DNA from: JADCRZ01 sp037718865
Lineage (GTDB): Bacteria > Bacteroidota > Bacteroidia > Chitinophagales > Chitinophagaceae
Direction of reading: 5' to 3'
DNA length: 64,000 nt
Assembly (NCBI GenBank): GCA_037718865.1
Contig: JBBJMP010000030.1
Location: 3,348-67,347, forward strand
The notes beneath the pieces were generated by a model. That model did no database searches. It saw nothing but the letters and a program-made list of their open reading frames with translations, and was not told the DNA's origin. Position 1 is the stretch's first letter; each line of letters starts with the position of its first letter. Shown piece after piece: positions 63,073 to 64,000 of the stretch. The position numbers and the translations under genes were made by a program.

Positions 63073-63915
63073 ATGAAATTACGCGGCATTGCCCTGGCTG
63101 TTTTTTGCTTGTTGTGCATACTAACAGCAGCTGATCAGGTATACGGAACCGATAAGGTGAACTGGAAGAAAGTAAAAGTATTAATATATACAAAAAACGG
63201 CAAAGGATACGTGCATCAAAACATTCCCAGTGCGGTAAGATGTATCCAAAAACTTGCCCTGGAATACGGCTTTAAAGCTGATACCTCAAATGATCCGGCC
63301 GTATTTACGCAAGATAACCTGAAGCAATATACCCTGCTTATTTTTCCAAGCACAAATAATGATGTATTTGAAACGGACTTGCAAAGGCTGGCTTTCAGGC
63401 ATTATATTGAAGCCGGCGGAGGTTTTGTCGGTATACATTCCGTTACTGGCACTGAAAGAAACTGGAATTGGTTTAAGATGATGGTGGGAGGAACCTTTTC
63501 ATGGCATGCCCGCTTTCAGAAATTTAGTGTAAAAGTTATAGACGCCACGCATTCTTCGATGGCTGGTTTGCCCAAGGTATGGGAAAAGGAAGATGAATGT
63601 TATTTCGCCAAGGAAATGTATCCCGGAATAAAAGTGCTCATGGCTCATGACTTGAATTCATTAAATCCTATTCAGAAGGATACCATTGCAAAGTTCGCCG
63701 GTTCTTACAAGGATCTGTATCCTGCTGCCTGGCTGCATGTTTTTGATGGAGGTTATACCTGGTTTACTGCCTTAGGGCATGATAAGAAAGATTATGAGAA
63801 CCCTGTTTATATCCAACATTTATTCCAGGGTATCCGGTACGTAGCCAGCCAGGTAAATAAGATCGATTATAAAAAGGCCTATGCTGAGTCCAGAGATACT
63901 CCGGTGCGATATTAA
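63073..63915 (+). CDS. ThuA domain-containing protein
   Basis: 280 residues with a signal peptide (GIALAVFCLLCILTAADQ). ThuA domain: KVKVLIYTKNGKGYVHQNIP, LLIFPSTNNDVFETDLQRLA, GGGFVGIHSVTGTERNWNWF, MMVGGTFSWHARFQKFSVKV and GGYTWFTALGHDKKDYENPV. The domain is glutamine-amidotransferase-like and is linked to trehalose and other sugar use; the reaction is not known. It lies 68 bases after the oxidoreductase gene and probably shares its transcript. A strong terminator follows. Confidence 0.93.
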   Translation: MKLRGIALAVFCLLCILTAADQVYGTDKVNWKKVKVLIYTKNGKGYVHQNIPSAVRCIQKLALEYGFKADTSNDPAVFTQDNLKQYTLLIFPSTNNDVFETDLQRLAFRHYIEAGGGFVGIHSVTGTERNWNWFKMMVGGTFSWHARFQKFSVKVIDATHSSMAGLPKVWEKEDECYFAKEMYPGIKVLMAHDLNSLNPIQKDTIAKFAGSYKDLYPAAWLHVFDGGYTWFTALGHDKKDYENPVYIQHLFQGIRYVASQVNKIDYKKAYAESRDTPVRY

Positions 63916-63956
63916 TGTTCGGATGTGCGAATGTCTCTAATTACCTCACTAATAAA

Positions 63957-63990
63957 AAAGCCCAACCGGAATTGATTTGGTTGGGCTTTT
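63957..63990 (+). terminator. Rho-independent terminator after the ThuA gene
   Basis: AAAAGCCCAACC (63957-63968) and GGTTGGGCTTTT (63979-63990) are a perfect 12-bp inverted repeat with a 10-base loop. The stem has a GC-rich core and ends in T on the plus strand and A on the other side, so it can stop transcription from both directions. Confidence 0.9.
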
Positions 63991-64000
63991 AAGAGATATG

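Overview
The window looks like a chromosome segment of a Bacteroidota member, most likely of the Chitinophagaceae or a close relative. Reasons: two large secreted proteins end in the gliding-type (type B) C-terminal sorting domain of the type IX secretion system (T9SS), a PorP/SprF protein sits beside one of them, menaquinone is made by the futalosine route (MqnA), and a TANNTTTG-type promoter box lies before valS. No rRNA is present, so the genus cannot be fixed.

Region 1 (1-11150) is an accessory island with many broken genes. It starts inside a group II intron (minus strand, HNH-bearing maturase). It continues with wreckage of an XRE regulator, an IS3 element and an IS4-family transposase. 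Next comes a 1695-residue T9SS adhesin built on 15 nucleotide-identical 204-bp repeats, paired with a PorP/SprF partner. The island ends with a frameshifted ribbon-helix-helix gene and a DUF1016 nuclease gene whose catalytic centre has been deleted. It abuts the 3' end of a tRNA-Val(TAC), a classic integration site.

Region 2 (11150-28000) is mostly housekeeping: clpS and aat (N-degron pathway), an esterase, a DUF72 protein, a DnaQ-type exonuclease fused to a GIY-YIG domain, valS, a second T9SS cargo protein, a peptidase-MA/propeller/barrel surface protein, a PrsW protease, a queuosine-precursor transporter and an acetyltransferase.

Region 3 (28100-45930) is a surface polysaccharide locus: a YfhO-type membrane protein, several glycosyltransferases and methyltransferases, a Wzx-type flippase, and the genes for a CDP-linked 3,6-dideoxyhexose (rfbF, rfbG, an rfbS-like reductase, rfbE, rfbH). 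The presence of RfbE points to CDP-tyvelose. The E3 reductase partner of RfbH is not in the window.

Region 4 (45950-64000) returns to core functions: mqnA, purB, prfC, an aldose epimerase, rocD and a VIT1/CCC1 transporter. It then carries an envelope gene pair (a 394-residue secreted protein and a 1113-residue OmpA protein with a long coiled coil), an orphan histidine kinase beside a Crp/Fnr regulator, and a sugar-acid/sugar catabolic set (uxuA, a Gfo/Idh/MocA-type protein, a ThuA protein).

Two families of short intergenic repeats recur. One is a CACATCTCAC-rich motif in four convergent gene gaps. The other is a long palindrome built on CTTTGTG/CACAAAG, found at 27.9 kb and as a tandem pair at 41.8 kb. 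I saw no CRISPR array, no intact prophage and no clearly new defence system. The most unusual objects are the perfect repeat array, the dideoxysugar cluster and the coiled-coil envelope pair.
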